A DNA stretch of 32,726 nucleotides from Rheinheimera sp. Lineage in GTDB: Bacteria > Pseudomonadota > Gammaproteobacteria > Enterobacterales > Alteromonadaceae. Positions 32,702-32,726 of this stretch are shown one piece after another. Position 1 is the first letter of the stretch; every line of letters starts with the position of its first letter. The stretch lies in assembly GCF_030824435.1 (NCBI RefSeq), contig NZ_JAVBXS010000031.1, positions 1 through 32,726 of the forward strand, read 5' to 3'. The position numbers and the translations under genes were made by a program. The notes below the pieces were generated by a model that had not been told where the DNA came from, searched no databases, and saw only the letters and a list, made by a program, of their open reading frames with translations.

Positions 32702-32726
32702 TGGCAGGGGCAGAGGGATTCGAACC
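32702..32726 (-). tRNA. tRNA gene, 3' end only (isotype unresolved)
   Basis: Read on the minus strand: GG-TTCGAAT-CCCTC (T loop and the 3' half of the T stem), TGCCCCT (acceptor strand), G (discriminator) and encoded CCA at 32702-32704. The 5' acceptor half would read AGGGGCA. The rest, including the anticodon, is outside the window. An AGGGGC-start acceptor with G73 resembles tRNA-Trp, but this cannot be settled from 25 bases. Confidence 0.9.

Noticed and set aside
1-32726. CRISPR arrays, insertion sequences, prophage, integrases, toxin-antitoxin or defence genes
   Set aside because: Looked for on both strands; no spaced direct repeats, transposase, integrase or defence signatures were found.

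Overview
This 32.7 kb window looks like chromosome from a gammaproteobacterium of the Alteromonadales, most like the Rheinheimera/Alishewanella group. That placement is inferred from protein similarity recalled from memory, moderate GC content and conserved gene blocks; no search was run. Nearly all of it is core genome. There is no insertion sequence, prophage, CRISPR array, toxin-antitoxin pair or obvious transferred island.

Layout: (1) 1-1400, minus strand: the ribosome and tRNA-modification operon rpsP-rimM-trmD, with trmD cut by the window edge. (2) 1400-5660, the accessory-looking part, all minus strand: a small ACT-domain protein, an unrecognised membrane-anchored or secreted protein, a secreted M23-type peptidase with five C-terminal tandem repeats, and a GAF-domain protein with a possible DNA-binding tail. 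Strong intrinsic terminators separate most of these single genes. (3) 5820-9459: ffh (minus) divergent from ypjD and a corB-like CNNM transporter (plus), the same neighbourhood as in E. coli. (4) 9460-9900: an intergenic stretch with a near-consensus promoter and a strong terminator that together define a candidate small RNA of about 185 nt. (5) 9901-14193: gshA and a CBS-pair protein (minus), an Aer-type redox/aerotaxis receptor and a DUF4124 protein (plus). (6) 14438-19759: clpB behind a clear sigma-32 heat-shock promoter, then pgeF and rluD, with divergent bamD. (7) 19886-26555: radA (minus), a large protein with two PilZ domains (plus), serB coupled to an alpha/beta hydrolase (minus), and divergent smp/ytjB. 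(8) 26670-32726, minus strand: tRNA, holD-rimI, prfC-argS and pdxH-tatD.

Together the genes serve translation (S16, RimM, TrmD, ArgRS, RF3, RimI, RluD, a tRNA), protein export and quality control (Ffh, BamD, ClpB), recombination and replication (RadA, HolD), redox and cofactor supply (GshA, PdxH, SerB) and signalling (Aer, GAF, PilZ, CBS).

I did not find a convincing multi-gene undescribed system. The best leads are small: the candidate sRNA near 9.5-9.7 kb; three 11-bp-phased direct repeats over the -35 of the repeat-bearing M23 peptidase gene; a perfect 10-bp inverted repeat embedded in the clpB heat-shock promoter; a terminator-like hairpin at the predicted 5' end of the rpsP mRNA; a 19-bp promoter core shared by ffh and prfC; and the double-PilZ protein. 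Start codons were re-chosen wherever a ribosome binding site or family alignment argued against the longest reading frame.
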